A DNA stretch of 64,000 nucleotides, taken from positions 1,261,385 through 1,325,384 of the forward strand of contig NZ_CP069798.1 of assembly GCF_016894345.1 (NCBI RefSeq), given 5' to 3'. Below the pieces are notes generated by a model that was not told the origin of the DNA, ran no database searches, and worked only from the letters and a program-made list of their open reading frames with translations. Origin of the DNA: Paralysiella testudinis. GTDB taxonomy: Bacteria; Pseudomonadota; Gammaproteobacteria; Burkholderiales; Neisseriaceae. Of the stretch, positions 9,006-17,616 are shown in pieces (the first letter of the stretch is position 1; each line of letters starts with the position of its first letter). The position numbers and the translations under genes are program-made.

Positions 9006-9185
9006 TAACAAGGCGGAGCTGGTTTACTCGGCGCTTCAGCACCGTAGCACATAAGAGAATCCGACAGCAATATACACGTACGACAACTTGTTGGCGCGCC
9101 TACACCTTACAAAGTCGTTCGCGCAAAGTCGTTCGCGCAGCACCTAGGCGAGCCAACGCCATAGGATTATTTAGTTTCTTTACTA

Positions 9186-9449
9186 GGGTCTGTTCACAAT
9201 TACTTGTCATAAAGGTAACCACATCACAATGCACCCCAATAAAACCGTACTGTGGAAGTTGCGTTTGAGCTTATTATAACGGCTGGCAATCGCTCGAAAA
9301 TGTTTCAAACGGCAAAAGGCATTCTCTACCAAATGCCTGATTTTATATAAATACCAGTCCATGTCTCTATTTTTCTCTTCCCTATTTCTTTTATAGGGAA
9401 TATTGGCTTTCGCACCGCTTTGCTCTATTTGCTCCCTGAGCCGGTCTGA
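9186..9449 (-). mobile_element. IS5-family (IS427-like) element, 3' remnant
   Basis: It begins with the terminal repeat GGGTCTGTTCACAATTACTT after TA and contains only the last 80 or so codons of a transposase nearly identical to the full copy at 23602-24365, with the catalytic Glu region V-E-N-A-F-C-R-L-K-H-F. The rest was lost at the junction with the IS630 element starting at 9450. Confidence 0.88.
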
Positions 9450-10558
9450 TACCATTTAAAATAAATAATCTATAATAAAGCCCATTCACAAGCCACCAGC
9501 GAACAGAGCTTGTCTTTTTCTGCAACCAACGCATTCCACGCAGCACAGCCGGCCTCTACAATCTGCCCATAGCCCTTATAGCAACGGTTGGATAAAGAGG
9601 TTTGCTTCAGCTGCCGCCATATCCGTTCTATAGGGTTTAATTCCGGTGAATACGGCGGCAGTTTCAATATCGATATGTTTTTCAGTTCGCTGACATCCTT
9701 ATGCCAACCCGCACCGTCCATCACCACCACAGCATGCCGGCCTTCGGGGTTTCTTTCGATATTTGCCGTAAATGCAGCAGCATCGCCTCTTTGTTCACAC
9801 TAGGCATCACCAAAGCCGCTGTTGTTCCGGTTCTCAAGCACACTGCACCAAAGATATAGGCGTATTCAAACTGCTGTTGGCGGATAATGCGTGGTCTTTT
9901 TCCCTTTTCGTGCCATACACGGGTGAGGCTGCCTTGTTGTCCGATGCGGCTTTCGTCTTGAAACCAAATGTCGACGTGTTCGGGTTTGATGTGTTCAGGT
10001 AATACCGCTTTTACCCGGTCGGTAAAGTTTTTTAAAAGCGTCTTGCGCTTGTGGGTCTGCCTGCGGATGGCGGCTGCGGGCGGTGATCCAACTCATGCCG
10101 ATACGGTGCAACAAAGGATATAGGCAGCTGCTGTGTTTGTAGTGGACATTGAATTCTTGGGCGGCAATGGTATGGATGTCTTCGGCGGTGAGCCTGCCGC
10201 CTTCGCGTTTTTCTTGTTCTTCGATGATGCGTTGTTTGAAGGCTTGATGGTCTTGCGGCTTTAGTTTGCTGTTGCGGCCGGGTCGCTGTTTGTCGTAAAT
10301 GGCCTGTTCAATACCGAATTCCCAATATTTGCGCCGTAATATGTGTATGGTTAGCGGATGGAGTCCAAACCGTGGGGCGATTTCTTCGGGTGTTTGACCT
10401 TGTTGCAGTTGGTGCAATATAAACAACCGTGTCCGTGTCCGTGCCCGTGGGTGGGATTCTGTTTTGGCGAGTTTGAGAAAATCATGCTCGGTGAGCTGGT
10501 GGTTTTTTGGGGTCAGTTTAGGCATAGGGTGATTATAGCTTATTTATTTTTATTGGTA
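9450..10558 (-). mobile_element. IS630-family element, copy C (different subgroup)
   Basis: Terminal repeats are TACCATTTAAAATAAATAAT at 9450 and, in complement, TACCAATAAAAATAAATAAG ending at 10558, flanked by TA. It is about 1.1 kb, longer than copies A and B because it keeps the internal part they lack. It lies between a truncated IS5-family remnant and a truncated IS1106-like remnant, so sequence was lost on at least one side. Confidence 0.85.
9470..10525 (-). pseudogene. IS630-family transposase in broken frames
   Basis: The first part (ATG 10525 to 9995, 176 codons) carries the helix-turn-helix and helical domains. At TTTTAAAAAAC near 10030 the frame must change by +1 (or one A be skipped in transcription) to enter the catalytic part starting K-N-F-T-D-R-V. 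Further down, near 9740, there is a second break between K-E-T-P-K-A-G and the expected E-G-R-H-A-V-V-V-M-D. The last part, with Y-S-P-E-L-N-P-I-E, runs to 9470. The first shift may be natural for the family; the second marks a dead copy. Confidence 0.8.
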
Positions 10559-11074
10559 TAATACGTTGAGGTATTCATGTTTGTTGGCTGGGCTGATGTG
10601 CAGTTGTTCGATATAGCCTTCCGGGTCGGTGCGGGTGTGTTGTTTGTAGCAGAGGTGGTATTTACCGTCTTTTTTGATCCAACGCGCATCGCTGTCTTTG
10701 CTAGGGGTGCTTTGGGCGGTGATGTGGCCATTGTCGTCTACTTCGATGGCTTGGCGTTGTTTGCCACCGGCGGTGTGGATGATGGTGGCGTCGATAACGG
10801 CTGCTTGGGCTTTCTCTATCTTTAAACCTTTGTCGGTGAGCTGGCGATTGATGATGTCGAGCAGTTGGGCCAGGGTGCTGTCTTTGACCAGCCAGTTACG
10901 GTAACGGTTAAGGGTGCTGTAATCGGGTACGTTGAGGTCATCGAAACGGCAGAAGAGGTGGAAGTCCAAACGGGTGAGGATGCTGTGTTCAAGTTCGGGA
11001 TAGGAAAGGCTGTGCCATTACGTTTCTTTAAAAGGAGAAATGTAGAGGATTTCGGGGGCTTTTGCAAAGGTCTC
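10559..11074 (-). mobile_element. IS1106-like (IS5 family) remnant
   Basis: The frame covering 10559-11060 encodes Q-W-H-S-L-S-Y-P-E-L-E-H-S, then S-T-L-N-R-Y-R-N-W-L and K-Q-H-T-R-T-D-P-E-G-Y-I-E, which I recognise as the middle of the Neisseria IS1106 transposase. The right edge carries the terminal sequence GAGACCTTTGCAAAA in complement (ending 11074), but about 60 N-terminal codons between it and the coding part are missing. The C-terminus is cut at 10559 by IS630 copy C. Confidence 0.8.
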
Positions 11075-11121
11075 AGGCTGAAACATCAAATCAATGCTGC
11101 GGCAAAGATTGATGCGGCGGT

Positions 11122-11520
11122 TTATATTGGCGGCTGTTGCAAAAAACGGGCGATTGAATCCGGCTCGCGTTTGCTGCCAGCCAGCCATTGCGGCTGCCAT
11201 TCGGTGATGCGATCGCCGTGGCAATGCTCAAACACGCCGGGCGACGGCTCGTTGATGTATTCGTATTGGCGTATCAATACCAGCGGGGTTTCGGCACCGG
11301 CGGTTTGCTGCGAATAGGCCAAGGCTTCGGCAAAGGTGGCAAAAGCATAAAAATAATCATCGCCTTGGTAAATGTCTTCGGCGCCGCGCTCCGGGTGGCA
11401 CCAAACGCGGTATTCCAGCACTTGGTCATAAAAATAGCCGCTACCGCTAAAGCAATGGGCATCGTATTCGCCCACCATTGCCGGGTTAATGGCATCGGGA
11501 TAGGTATTGGCTGTATTCAT
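11122..11520 (-). CDS. Conserved hypothetical protein
   Basis: The 132-residue acidic, aromatic-rich protein contains L-E-Y-R-V-W-C-H-P-E-R-G, Y-F-Y-A-F-A-T-F and P-G-V-F-E-H-C-H-G-D-R-I-T-E-W. It belongs to a proteobacterial family of about this length that is often labelled GCN5-type acetyltransferase, but I see no acetyl-CoA binding motif and do not accept that label. The start is ATG 11520. The last few codons (Q-Q-P-P-I) run into material bordering the IS1106-like remnant and may not be the original C-terminus. Function unknown. Confidence 0.7.
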   Translation of the reverse strand: MNTANTYPDAINPAMVGEYDAHCFSGSGYFYDQVLEYRVWCHPERGAEDIYQGDDYFYAFATFAEALAYSQQTAGAETPLVLIRQYEYINEPSPGVFEHCHGDRITEWQPQWLAGSKREPDSIARFLQQPPI

Positions 11521-11575
11521 GTGTTGGGTTCCGTTTGATATTCTGCAAAACACCGTTTCAGGCAGCCTAAAGCCT

Positions 11576-12223
11576 TTAAATCGCCCGATCCAAAAATAAG
11601 GCCACGCCGCTACGTTGGCTGATGCGCTGCATATAGTTGAGCACGGCACTCGGCCAATCGGCGCCTTTTACCATGCTCAGATTGCGCAACAGCGGAAACA
11701 GCAAAATATCTTCTTCTCCGATGACACCGTTGGCACCGCCAGCGCTGGCGGTAAGCGCAGCCAAGGCGGCTAGATCGGCATTTAATTGCGGCAACAGGGT
11801 GTGGGTTTGGGTGAAATTGTGGTCAAAATCGCCAATCACGGCGCTTTTCTTGGCTACAAAATAATCAATTGCCGCTTGGGTGGCAAATTCGGGCAGACCG
11901 ATTTGGATGCAACGCGGCCACACTAGGCGGTATTGGTATTCGCCGATGCGCGCCAGCCACGCGCTGATTTCGGGGCGCACGCCAGCGGCCAGCGGGGTGC
12001 CGCTGCCGATGCTGTCAACATAATGCACGATATCCAGGCTTTCACCCATGGCGCTGCCATCGGCCTTAATCAGAATTGGCAGTATTTTTTTGCCAATCAG
12101 GCCGATGGGGGTGGCTTCGTCGTCGTTGAGCAGGAATTGGTTGCTCAGCGGCTGGTTTTTGAGTCCGAAAATCATGCGGGCGCGGGTGCAGAAGGGGCAG
12201 TGGTCGTAGGTGTAGAGTTTCAT
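11576..12223 (-). CDS. grxB: Glutaredoxin 2
   Basis: Grx2 is a GST-fold glutaredoxin that reduces disulfides with glutathione. The 215-residue product has the active site C-P-F-C at residues 9-12 in a thioredoxin-like N-terminal domain, a cis-Pro region (K-K-I-L-P-I-L) and an all-helical C-terminal domain, giving the normal Grx2 length. ATG 12223 begins M-K-L-Y-T-Y-D-H-C directly; upstream in-frame starts add no homologous sequence. It is divergent from hemF, with about 70 bp between the start codons. Confidence 0.93.
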   Translation of the reverse strand: MKLYTYDHCPFCTRARMIFGLKNQPLSNQFLLNDDEATPIGLIGKKILPILIKADGSAMGESLDIVHYVDSIGSGTPLAAGVRPEISAWLARIGEYQYRLVWPRCIQIGLPEFATQAAIDYFVAKKSAVIGDFDHNFTQTHTLLPQLNADLAALAALTASAGGANGVIGEEDILLFPLLRNLSMVKGADWPSAVLNYMQRISQRSGVALFLDRAI

Positions 12224-12264
12224 GCGGGGCAGTTCCTGTTGGCGTGTTGATTCTGCGATAATAG

Positions 12265-13206
<942 letters not shown>

Positions 13207-13347
13207 TTTTATTTCATCTGCATAAGGCATGACTTTTACTTAATTTGGTGCTATAAACATAAAGGTTTCAGTATCTGCATGTTGTTGCCAATACCGCACC
13301 ATTTTATGGCATCAATTATTTATTCATATTGCTGCCCATGTTTATTT

Positions 13348-13379
13348 TAGGCTGCCTGAAACCATTTCAGGCAGCCTTT
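13348..13379. terminator. Uptake-sequence hairpin
   Basis: TAGGCTGCCTGAAA and TTTCAGGCAGCCTTTA form a short-loop stem between hemF and the acyl-CoA synthetase gene. Confidence 0.65.
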
Positions 13380-13429
13380 ATTTGTATCATTTAAAACAAT
13401 CAATAAAAACCCACTGCCAAGGAGAAAAA

Positions 13430-15061
13430 ATGGCCGATTTCGACACCGGTTTAGCGCGCAACAGCGCCAACTACGCCCCGCTTACCCCCATCGACTACCT
13501 CAAGCGCGCCGCCGAAGTGTATGGCGGCAAAACCGCCATTGTGCACGGCGATATGCGCCAAACATGGGCAGAAACGTGGCAGCGCTGCTGCCAAATGGCC
13601 GCCGCCTTGCGCCAAATAGGCATCGGCCGCAACGACACCGTGGCGGTGTTGCTGCCCAACACCCCGGCCATGGTGGAAGCGCATTTCGGCGTGCCCATGT
13701 CGGGCGGCGTATTGTGCACGCTCAATATCCGCTTGGATGTGGAAGGGCTGATTTTCTGCCTACAACACGGCGAAGCCAAAGTATTGCTGGTGGACAGCGA
13801 ATTTGCCGACTACATTCCGCGCATCAAAACCCGCATGCCGCAGCTGAAAATCATCCAAGTAAACGACTTGCTCGGCCCCGCCGAGGCCGCCCATTACGGC
13901 GACGACGAATACGAGCATTTCCTCAGTACCGCCACCGAACTGGACAACTGGACTTGGCCGGCCGACGAATGGGACGCCATTGCGCTGAACTACACTTCTG
14001 GCACCACCGGCGACCCCAAAGGCGTGGTTTACCACCACCGCGGTGCCGCCATCAACGCCGTGGCCAATATTCTGGAATGGGATATGCCCAAGCATCCGGT
14101 GTATCTGTGGACCTTGCCGCTGTTTCATTGCAACGGCTGGTGCTTCGCCTGGACCGTGGCCGCCCGCGCCGGGGTGAATGTGTGCCTGCGCAAGTTTGAA
14201 CCCAAATTGTGTTTGGATTTAATCCGCGAACATCAGGTAAGCCATTACTGCGCCGCACCCATCGTGCATGCCGCGCTGGCGCACGCCCCGGCAGCACAAA
14301 AAGCCGGCATCGAACACAGTGTGAAAGGGCTGATTGCCGGTGCTGCGCCGCCCGAAGCCGTGTTGGCGGGCATGGAGCAAATGGGCTTTGATATCACCCA
14401 CGTTTACGGCCTCACCGAAACCTACGGCCCCGCTTCCGTGTGCGTGGCGCACGAAGACTGGAACAGCAAAACCACGGCCGAGCGCGCCACCCTCAAATCG
14501 CGCCAAGGCGTGCGCGGCCATTTGCAAATCGGTTTGCAAGTGCGGGACGAAGAAAACATGCAGCCGCTGCCGTGGGATGGCAGCAGCATGGGCGAATTGA
14601 TGTTCCGTGGCAATATCGTGATGAAAGGCTACCTGAAAAACCCGCATGCCACCGAAAAAGCCTTTGCCGGCGGCTGGTTTCACACCGGCGACTTGGGCGT
14701 GCAACACCCCGACGGCTATGTGCAAATTAAAGACCGCAGCAAAGACATCATTATTTCCGGCGGCGAAAACATCTCCAGCATCGAAGTGGAAGACGTGGTT
14801 TACAAACATCCGGCAGTGATGAACGCCGCCGTGGTGGCCGTGTCCGACGAAAAATGGGGCGAAGTGCCGGTGGCGTTTGTGGAAATCAAACCCGACGAAG
14901 AAGTGAGCGCCGAAGCCCTTACCGAATGGTGCCGCGAACATTTGGCACGCTTTAAAGTGCCCAAAAAATTCATCTTCGGCGAGCTGCCCAAAACCGCTAC
15001 CGGCAAAATCCAGAAATTCGAATTGCGCCGCTTGGCCAAAGAAGCGCTGGATAAAGCTTAA
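13430..15061 (+). CDS. AMP-forming acyl-CoA synthetase
   Basis: This enzyme activates a carboxylic acid to its CoA thioester through an acyl-adenylate. The 543-residue protein has the P-loop-like Y-T-S-G-T-T-G-D-P-K-G near residue 187, Y-G-L-T-E-T-Y-G-P near 325, G-W-F-H-T-G-D-L near 414, and the catalytic Lys in T-A-T-G-K-I-Q-K near 524. It resembles the AlkK/DmdB group (medium-chain fatty acid or methylmercaptopropionate ligases), so a medium-chain acyl substrate is plausible but unproven. AAGGAG lies just before ATG 13430. It is transcribed toward mtrR, which is on the opposite strand. Confidence 0.9.
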   Translation: MADFDTGLARNSANYAPLTPIDYLKRAAEVYGGKTAIVHGDMRQTWAETWQRCCQMAAALRQIGIGRNDTVAVLLPNTPAMVEAHFGVPMSGGVLCTLNIRLDVEGLIFCLQHGEAKVLLVDSEFADYIPRIKTRMPQLKIIQVNDLLGPAEAAHYGDDEYEHFLSTATELDNWTWPADEWDAIALNYTSGTTGDPKGVVYHHRGAAINAVANILEWDMPKHPVYLWTLPLFHCNGWCFAWTVAARAGVNVCLRKFEPKLCLDLIREHQVSHYCAAPIVHAALAHAPAAQKAGIEHSVKGLIAGAAPPEAVLAGMEQMGFDITHVYGLTETYGPASVCVAHEDWNSKTTAERATLKSRQGVRGHLQIGLQVRDEENMQPLPWDGSSMGELMFRGNIVMKGYLKNPHATEKAFAGGWFHTGDLGVQHPDGYVQIKDRSKDIIISGGENISSIEVEDVVYKHPAVMNAAVVAVSDEKWGEVPVAFVEIKPDEEVSAEALTEWCREHLARFKVPKKFIFGELPKTATGKIQKFELRRLAKEALDKA

Positions 15062-15217
15062 GCGGTTTATATTGTTTTAATATCAGGCTACCTGAAACTT
15101 TTCAGCCTTTATTATGCCCGTCTTCGTTGTCCACACATTATTGATGTTATTCAGCTTGCTAGGGTGCAATGACGGTGTTACGTCTCAGGCAGCCTTGATA
15201 AGCCAGCGATCTTTAAG

Positions 15218-15859
15218 TTACTTCACCGCCGGCCGTCGCAAATGCGGGCTGTGCTGTAAAACCTCCATGCTGGTGGCGATAAAGCGCGGTACCACACTGT
15301 TTAAATCAATGGCTTCCGGATTGCTCAACCATAAATCGGTGAGCCCCATCACCACAGATTGGAAATACAGCGCGGCCAAGTCAATGTCGATGTTGGGCGG
15401 CAGCTTTTGCTGTTGCAGCGATAGGGTAAACACCGCACACAGGCGCGAGCGCCACAATTGCTGGTATTGGCGCAACAGTTGCACGATATTGTGGTTTTGC
15501 TCCGTGTGTTCGCAGTTTAAATGCAGGATATGGCAAAACTTGTGATGCGATTCGTTGCTCACCAGCCGCATAAACGCTTGTGTTATCGCCGTGGCAAAGT
15601 TTTGCCAGATATCGGGCGATTGGGCGGCAATATCGTTGTCGAGCTGGTGCATTAATTCCTGGAAAATCTGCTGAAATAAAGCATCAAACAAATCTTCCTT
15701 GTTTTTGAAATGCCAATACAAAGCACCGCGCGTTACCCCGGCGGTGCAGGCGATTTCGTGCAAAGAAGCTTGGCTTACGCCGCGGCGGTAAAATACGTCT
15801 AAGGCGGCGGCAAGCAGGGCTTCGCGGGTTTGTTGGGCTTCGGCTTTGGTTTTGCGCAT
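15218..15859 (-). CDS. mtrR: TetR-family repressor of the Mtr efflux system
   Basis: MtrR represses the divergent mtrCDE operon and is relieved by hydrophobic agents. The 213-residue product starts M-R-K-T-K-A-E-A and has the N-terminal helix-turn-helix with G-V-T-R-G-A-L-Y-W-H-F-K-N-K-E-D-L-F, then the ligand domain including C-E-H-T-E-Q-N; these match gonococcal MtrR (210 residues). ATG 15859 gives the family N-terminus. About 485 bp separate its start from mtrC, and an AcrR-type palindrome lies in between. Confidence 0.93.
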   Translation of the reverse strand: MRKTKAEAQQTREALLAAALDVFYRRGVSQASLHEIACTAGVTRGALYWHFKNKEDLFDALFQQIFQELMHQLDNDIAAQSPDIWQNFATAITQAFMRLVSNESHHKFCHILHLNCEHTEQNHNIVQLLRQYQQLWRSRLCAVFTLSLQQQKLPPNIDIDLAALYFQSVVMGLTDLWLSNPEAIDLNSVVPRFIATSMEVLQHSPHLRRPAVK

Positions 15860-16054
15860 AATTTTATGGATGATAAAAGCAAAAAATAAATGGATGTTGC
15901 TGTGCACAAAAGTGCCACACAAATCCGTGGGTTTGTTATTCAATGCTGCTTTAACGTGCTATTTTATTGGCATTTTTGCCGTCTTAGTGTAAATTTGGTA
16001 TTCAAATAGCCAAGTTATTTACAAAATTTAAAATAAGCGTTTAGGTTTGCCGCG

Positions 16055-16083
16055 TTGTTTACATACATTCTTGCATGTATACT
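16055..16083 (+). promoter_or_regulatory. Probable mtrC promoter with embedded AcrR/MtrR-type operator
   Basis: TTGTTT (16055-16060) and TATACT (16078-16083) are spaced by 17 bp, a good sigma-70 arrangement pointing to mtrC. The spacer is filled by TACATACATTCTTGCATGTA, an imperfect inverted repeat that resembles the known E. coli AcrR operator. A TetR-type repressor bound here would block RNA polymerase. It lies about 250 bp upstream of the mtrC start codon. Confidence 0.7.
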
Positions 16084-16230
16084 GGCGCCGGTAAATCTTT
16101 TTAATGTGAAATCACTGAAATTGCGATGGCAAGTGGCGTATTCGGCTGCTTGTTTCTGGTTTTGGCAGCCGATTTCATTCTGTTGTCTTGTGCGTCTGGC
16201 CTATTGTTTCAGGTAGCCTTGCCTATGCAG

Positions 16231-16276
16231 AGCCTGCGCAAACTTTTATTTTTAAATCTAAAAGTTTGCGCAGGCT
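16231..16276. promoter_or_regulatory. Perfect 18-bp hairpin in the mtrC leader
   Basis: AGCCTGCGCAAACTTTTA (16231-16248) is exactly repeated in inverted form at 16259-16276 with a ten-base AT-rich loop. It falls in the predicted 5' untranslated region of mtrC, about 70 bp before the start. There is no T-run after it, so it is not an ordinary terminator. It may influence mRNA stability or translation, or be a remnant of a mobile repeat. Confidence 0.6.
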
Positions 16277-16344
16277 TTAGTTGGTGGTTTGGACGCAGGT
16301 AGCGAAAAATATTCAATAAAATCAATAAACACATTGAGGTGGTT

Positions 16345-17607
16345 ATGAAATCAAATTCCCCATCAACCGCATGGCGTATTGGTGCTTTGGTGCTGGCCAG
16401 CAGCTTGGCTTTGGCTGCCTGCGGGCAAAAAAACGGCCACAATGGCGCGGAACAGCAAGCACCGGCACCCATGGTGGGTGTGGTCGTGGCCGAGCCAACC
16501 ACGGTTACCGTGAACACGTCGCTTACCGGCCGCTTACAGCCCATTCGTGAAGCGCAAGTGCGTGCCCGCGCTGCCGGTATTGTGCAAAAACGCTTATTTG
16601 AAGAAGGCGGCTATGTGAGAGCAGGGCAGCCCTTGTTCCAGATTGACAACGCCCCTTATGCGGCGGCATTGGAAACCGCGCGGGCGGCCTTGGCCACCGC
16701 ACAAGCCACGCAAGCCAAGGCGGATGCCGATGTGGCACGTTATCGCCCCTTGGTGGAAGCCAATGCCATCAGCAAGCAGGAATTTGATGCCGCCATTGCC
16801 CAGCAACGCTTGGCGCGTGCGCAGGTGCAAAGCGCCAATGCGGCGGTGAAAACCGCGCAAATCAATGTGGGCTATGCCTATGTTACCGCGCCGATTTCCG
16901 GCCACATTGGTAAAGCACTGGTAACCGAAGGCGCATTGGTGGGGCAGGGTGATGTAACCCAATTGGCGCTGATTCAACAAACCGACACCTTGTATGTGGA
17001 TTTGAGCCAATCGGCGAGCCAAGCCTTGAAAATCCGTCAAGCGGTGGCCGAAGGCAAAATGAAAACCATCGACGGCAAAGCCGAAGTGACCATTTTGCTG
17101 GATGACGGCAGCGAATACCCGCAAAAAGGGCGTTTGCTGTTCACCGATATGACGGTAAACCAAACCACCGGCCAAGTGAGCTTGCGTGCCGAAGTGCCCA
17201 ATGAGGGCAATATGCTGCTGCCGGGCATGTTCGTTACCGTGGCGATTCCGCAGGCACAAATCGACAATGCCATGTTGTTGCCGCAACAAGCGGTGACGCG
17301 CGGCAGCCAAGGCGATACGGTGATGGTGGCCAATGAAGACGGCACTTTTGGCCCGCGCCCGATTACCATCGCCCAGCAACAAGGCAGCAATTGGGTGGTG
17401 ACCGGCGGTCTTAAAGCCGGTGACAAGGTGATTGTGGACGGCTTGGGCGTGGTGCAGATGACCGGTGCCAAAAAAGTGCAAACCCAGCCGTGGCAAAATC
17501 CGGCCAACAAGCCCGCTGCCGTTCAGGCAGCCTCGGCTCCGGCCGCGGCCAGCGCACCGACTCAGACCACAGCCAGCGCACCGGTTGCTGCTTCTGCAGC
17601 CAAATAA
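16345..17607 (+). CDS. mtrC: Efflux membrane-fusion lipoprotein MtrC
   Basis: MtrC links the inner-membrane pump MtrD to the outer-membrane channel MtrE. The 420-residue protein has a lipoprotein signal ending L-A-A-C, a split lipoyl/hairpin region (R-A-R-A-A-G-I-V-Q-K-R at the start, Y-A-Y-V-T-A-P-I-S-G-H-I-G at the return), and a beta-barrel domain containing L-L-P-G-M-F-V-T-V. The last 35 residues are an Ala/Pro/Ser/Thr-rich tail. ATG 16345 is used with GAGGTGG just upstream; a GTG at 16339 is part of that ribosome-binding site. Confidence 0.94.
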   Translation: MKSNSPSTAWRIGALVLASSLALAACGQKNGHNGAEQQAPAPMVGVVVAEPTTVTVNTSLTGRLQPIREAQVRARAAGIVQKRLFEEGGYVRAGQPLFQIDNAPYAAALETARAALATAQATQAKADADVARYRPLVEANAISKQEFDAAIAQQRLARAQVQSANAAVKTAQINVGYAYVTAPISGHIGKALVTEGALVGQGDVTQLALIQQTDTLYVDLSQSASQALKIRQAVAEGKMKTIDGKAEVTILLDDGSEYPQKGRLLFTDMTVNQTTGQVSLRAEVPNEGNMLLPGMFVTVAIPQAQIDNAMLLPQQAVTRGSQGDTVMVANEDGTFGPRPITIAQQQGSNWVVTGGLKAGDKVIVDGLGVVQMTGAKKVQTQPWQNPANKPAAVQAASAPAAASAPTQTTASAPVAASAAK

Positions 17608-17616
17608 GGGGGCGTT

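Larger units (their letters stand above)
8002..9175. repeat. Miniature element interrupted by IS630 copy B (probable)
   Basis: At 8002 the sequence ATAACAATTCTATAAAA resembles a miniature-element end. After IS copy B, TAACAAGGCGGAGC at 9006 and TAGGCGAGCCAACGCC near 9146 resemble its inner parts. The simplest reading is a diverged miniature element into which copy B inserted at TA. Two 14-base repeats (AAAGTCGTTCGCGC) lie at about 9110-9140. The middle is too diverged for certainty, and no gene is seen here outside the IS. Confidence 0.45.

Noticed and set aside
11122-11520. Annotation as a GCN5-type acetyltransferase
   Set aside because: The 132-residue sequence shows no acetyl-CoA binding motif; the label is likely inherited from database entries.
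16231-16276. The mtrC leader hairpin as a rho-independent terminator or riboswitch
   Set aside because: No T-run follows it in either direction and no conserved ligand-binding architecture is apparent; it is reported only as an unexplained hairpin.
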